Below are positions 12,537 through 15,058 of a DNA stretch of 15,058 bases, in pieces (the first letter of the stretch is position 1; every line of letters starts with the position of its first letter). Source of the DNA: JBBITW01 sp037440525. GTDB lineage: Bacteria; Desulfobacterota; BSN033; UBA1163. The stretch covers positions 1 to 15,058 of the forward strand of contig JBBITW010000086.1 in the NCBI GenBank assembly GCA_037440525.1. The letters are read 5' to 3'. The notes below the pieces were generated by a model. It did not search any database. It worked only from the letters and a program-made list of their open reading frames with translations, and was not told the DNA's origin. The translations under genes were made by a program, and so were the position numbers.

Positions 12537-14874
12537 TGCACAATATAAAATTATGGATATTAGGGGATGGCTTTTCGATCTCTACCCACTTGAGTCTTCG
12601 ATGATCCTGTGGATCAAAGGTGAGGATGGATCGATTCACCGGCTAAAAGAACCTTTTCGACCCCGATTCTACGCAAGAGGCAGGAAAAGGGATCTCTTTG
12701 GCCTATTTTTTTCCCTCAAGAAAGACCGAAAGGCAACAGGGTTTGAGTGGACTATGAAGAGGGAGTTCTGGAGTGGAGAAGAAATGGAGGTAATGGAGAT
12801 CGAACTTGATGCCCCTGAGCATTATATTCGACTTCCAAAGATTCTTCCACGATGGGAAGAGGCTATTACTTTCTACAATTGTGACATACCCTTACCCCAG
12901 GTCTACCTTTATGAGAAGGGGCTTTTCCCTACAGGGCGATGTATAGCGGAGGTTGAAGGAGATCGAATCTTTAAGATCCATCCCGATCCTGCTGAATCGG
13001 TGTGGAAGGATGAAGAAGCCCTTTCTACCATTCGAGTGATGGAGCTTCGCTTAATAAATCAGAATAGTTCAAAAGCGCTGTTAGTAGAATGTGAGGGATA
13101 TAGATTAGAGATGGAATATATCGATCTTGAAGAGCTGGGTAGATTTATCAGGCATTTTGACCCTGATGTGATTCTGAGCGATGATGGAGACGGCTTTCTT
13201 CTCCACCATCTATTCTCTCTGGGGAGAAGGTATAGGACTTCCGTTCCCTGGGACAGGGAACCTTCACCCCTGCAAAGATGTTTAACCATGAAAGGTCGTT
13301 CTTACTTTTCTTATGGTCGCACTTACTATCAGGCCCCCGCACAACTTCTTTTCGGAAGATGGCATATAGATTGCAGAAACTCCTTCATCTATAAAGAGTC
13401 AGGAATGGATGGGGTAGTTGAGCTTGCAAGACTCGCTAAGATTCCTGTCCAGAGGATGGCACGCACCTCGCCTGGAACAGCCATTACCTCAATGCAGCTC
13501 GATCGAGCATTTCAGGATGGCATACTCATTCCATGGAGAAAAGGAGAGCCTGAGCATTTCAAGACTGCATGGGATCTACTCGTTTCGGACAAAGGAGGAC
13601 TTGTCTATCAACCAAGATTGGGAATCTTTGAGAATGTGGCAGAGATTGACTTTTCCTCTATGTATCCAACCATTATGGCGATCCACAATATCTCTCCTGA
13701 GACCGTGCTCTGCAGGTGCTGTAAGAATAATCGGGTTCCAGAGGTTGGTTATAACATTTGTGAGAAACGGGAAGGAATAGTTCCGAAGACACTCTGGCCC
13801 ATTTTGGAAAGGAGGGCCTGGCTTAAGAAGAGGGTCAAAGAGTTGGAGGGTGGAAGATGGGATATGAGAGATGGAGATGACCACCCTTTTAGCAAAGAGG
13901 GGTCAGGGGAATTTGGAAGCGATTTTTTATGTAATAGGAGAGAGATTTATAATCGCAAGCAAACGGCACTGAAGTGGATGCTCGTAACATGTTTTGGATA
14001 CTTAGGCTATCGGAATGCCCGTTTTGGAAAGATTGAAGCTCACGAAGCGGTGACTGCATTTGGTCGTGAAAAACTCCTTCAGGCAAAGGAGATTTGTGAA
14101 GAAGAGGGTTTCGAACTTCTTCATGCTCTCACCGATTCACTCTGGATCCATAAAAAGGGATTAAGTGAGAAGGATGTTGAAAGGGTCTGTAAAAGGATCA
14201 GCGAGGTGACCGGAATCACTATGGTAATCGAAGGAATCTATCGCTGGTTGGCCTTTCTTCCTTCAAAGGGGAATCCTGAGAGCCCGGTGGCTAACAGATA
14301 TTTTGGCCTGTTCAAAGATGGAAAGATCAAGGCAAGGGGTCTTATGTTCAGACGAGGAGATATGCCACCATTGATTCAGGAGGCCCAGGTTCAGATGCTC
14401 GAGATTTTGAAAGGGGTAGAGGATGTAAAAGGTTTTCAGTCAAAGATACCTGAGATTTTGAATCTTCTCTCAGAATACTGCATGAGGTTAAGGGAATGGC
14501 GGACGAAATATGAGGATTTATCCATTGAAAAGAGAATTTCTCAGAGACCTGATGACTATAAGGTAGATAGTCTTACTGCACTTGCAGTTCAGCAGTTAGA
14601 TGATTTAGGCATAGAGATTCATCCAGGAGAGAAGGTTCGATATGTGATCAAGAATGCATTATCCGAGGATAAGGAAGAACGGGTGAGACCCTTTCCACTG
14701 GTTGGGCCTGATGATACTTATGATGTCGAAAAGTATACCGAGATGCTTCTTAAGGCAACTGAGGAATTACTGATCCATTTTGGTTATGATTCAAAAAATC
14801 TGATGGAAATGATTAAAGGTCATTCAATTTCTATCAATCCCATTAAAAATCACTCAATATCTCCCCGACATTAA
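12523..14874 (+). CDS. B-family DNA polymerase, PolB2-like, exonuclease-deficient
   Basis: 783 aa. The exonuclease region is degraded. Exo I DxE is replaced by MELR (173-176), the Exo II Asn and Asp positions are Asp221 and Leu226 (PDVILSDDGDGFL), and I find no Exo III segment, so proofreading is probably lost. Motif A is intact (DFSSMYPTI, Asp376). Motif B reads KWMLVTCFG (from Lys484) instead of KxxxNSxYG. Motif C reads HALTDS (534-539) instead of YGDTDS, keeping only the second Asp (Asp538). With Asp376 and Asp538 both metal-binding positions remain, so activity is possible. A cysteine cluster (397, 399, 400, 413) follows motif A; the thumb motif is RRGDMPP. It resembles archaeal PolB2 and the few bacterial homologues described as apparently inactivated. 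ATG 12553 (MDIRGWLFD) is an alternative start without a ribosome site. Confidence 0.88.
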   Translation: MNCPYAQYKIMDIRGWLFDLYPLESSMILWIKGEDGSIHRLKEPFRPRFYARGRKRDLFGLFFSLKKDRKATGFEWTMKREFWSGEEMEVMEIELDAPEHYIRLPKILPRWEEAITFYNCDIPLPQVYLYEKGLFPTGRCIAEVEGDRIFKIHPDPAESVWKDEEALSTIRVMELRLINQNSSKALLVECEGYRLEMEYIDLEELGRFIRHFDPDVILSDDGDGFLLHHLFSLGRRYRTSVPWDREPSPLQRCLTMKGRSYFSYGRTYYQAPAQLLFGRWHIDCRNSFIYKESGMDGVVELARLAKIPVQRMARTSPGTAITSMQLDRAFQDGILIPWRKGEPEHFKTAWDLLVSDKGGLVYQPRLGIFENVAEIDFSSMYPTIMAIHNISPETVLCRCCKNNRVPEVGYNICEKREGIVPKTLWPILERRAWLKKRVKELEGGRWDMRDGDDHPFSKEGSGEFGSDFLCNRREIYNRKQTALKWMLVTCFGYLGYRNARFGKIEAHEAVTAFGREKLLQAKEICEEEGFELLHALTDSLWIHKKGLSEKDVERVCKRISEVTGITMVIEGIYRWLAFLPSKGNPESPVANRYFGLFKDGKIKARGLMFRRGDMPPLIQEAQVQMLEILKGVEDVKGFQSKIPEILNLLSEYCMRLREWRTKYEDLSIEKRISQRPDDYKVDSLTALAVQQLDDLGIEIHPGEKVRYVIKNALSEDKEERVRPFPLVGPDDTYDVEKYTEMLLKATEELLIHFGYDSKNLMEMIKGHSISINPIKNHSISPRH

Positions 14875-14881
14875 TGAATGA

Positions 14882-15043
14882 TTAAAGATTTTCAGAGGTC
14901 TCAGATTAAGAGGTCTGAAAAAGTCTATAAATTCCCCCCTCACCTCGGTTGCGAGTCGTACCGACCATTACCTCTCCCCTTGAGACTGTGTCACAATGAT
15001 GTTTATGCCATGTTTGTCATTCCGAGCGAAGCGAGGAATCTAT
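14882..15043 (-). repeat. Right copy of the inverted end repeat
   Basis: Inverted copy of the sequence at 1-146: 15004-15043 is a perfect 40-base match, and the rest is similar, including a TTTTCAGA...TCTGAAAA hairpin at about 14889-14920. This hairpin begins about 12 bases after the polymerase stop and may act as the cassette's 3' end, but it lacks a T-run. Confidence 0.8.
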
Positions 15044-15058
15044 AGAATTCAAACCCTT

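Noticed and set aside
12523..14874. Replicative or proofreading Pol II (E. coli PolB type)
   Set aside because: The exonuclease motifs are missing, motif C is altered, and the neighbours are damage-response genes.

Overview
This is a 15 kb stretch of a draft bacterial genome. It contains two N runs and ends inside a dispersed repeat on both sides. It is moderately AT-rich and dense in short dispersed repeats. Its TTGACA/TATAAT-type promoters and an FNR-like operator before a ferredoxin-type gene point to an anaerobic or facultative bacterium, perhaps a deltaproteobacterium-like (Desulfobacterota) lineage. That placement is inference; there is no rRNA or other marker here.

Layout: positions 1-1598 carry no convincing gene. 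They hold at least four families of short repeats: an end repeat, a pair with a GGCAAGCC hairpin, a ~215-240 bp element with self-complementary ends, and a ~160 bp MITE-like element. Then come a GAF/HD-GYP c-di-GMP phosphodiesterase (1599-2729), an overlapping run mrfA-mrfB-MFS transporter (2825-7690), a small FmdB-type zinc-ribbon gene with its own promoter and a terminator-like hairpin (7898-8234), and a convergent Fe-S protein gene on the minus strand (8452-9216) behind a probable FNR-type site. A long heptad-repeat coiled-coil gene (9533-10370) is broken by a 100-N gap.

The most interesting part is 10508-14874, a four-gene cassette. A consensus sigma70 promoter has a near-perfect palindrome in its spacer and drives lexA. 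lexA overlaps a RecA/RadA-fold protein with a ruined P-loop. A small 86-aa helical protein follows, then a B-family DNA polymerase whose proofreading exonuclease motifs are gone and whose polymerase motifs B and C are altered. This has the logic of the lexA/imuA-imuB-dnaE2 mutagenesis cassettes but uses a PolB2-like polymerase. I read it as a LexA-controlled, probably mutagenic or translesion DNA damage-response system. A hairpin whose loop holds the first polymerase start codon suggests translational coupling to the small gene.

Because mrfA/mrfB is a known UvrABC-independent repair pair for mitomycin-type damage, the window carries two separate DNA-damage modules. The ends of one repeat family sit at a near-constant distance upstream of three of the promoters, including that of lexA, so the repeats may have shaped local regulation.
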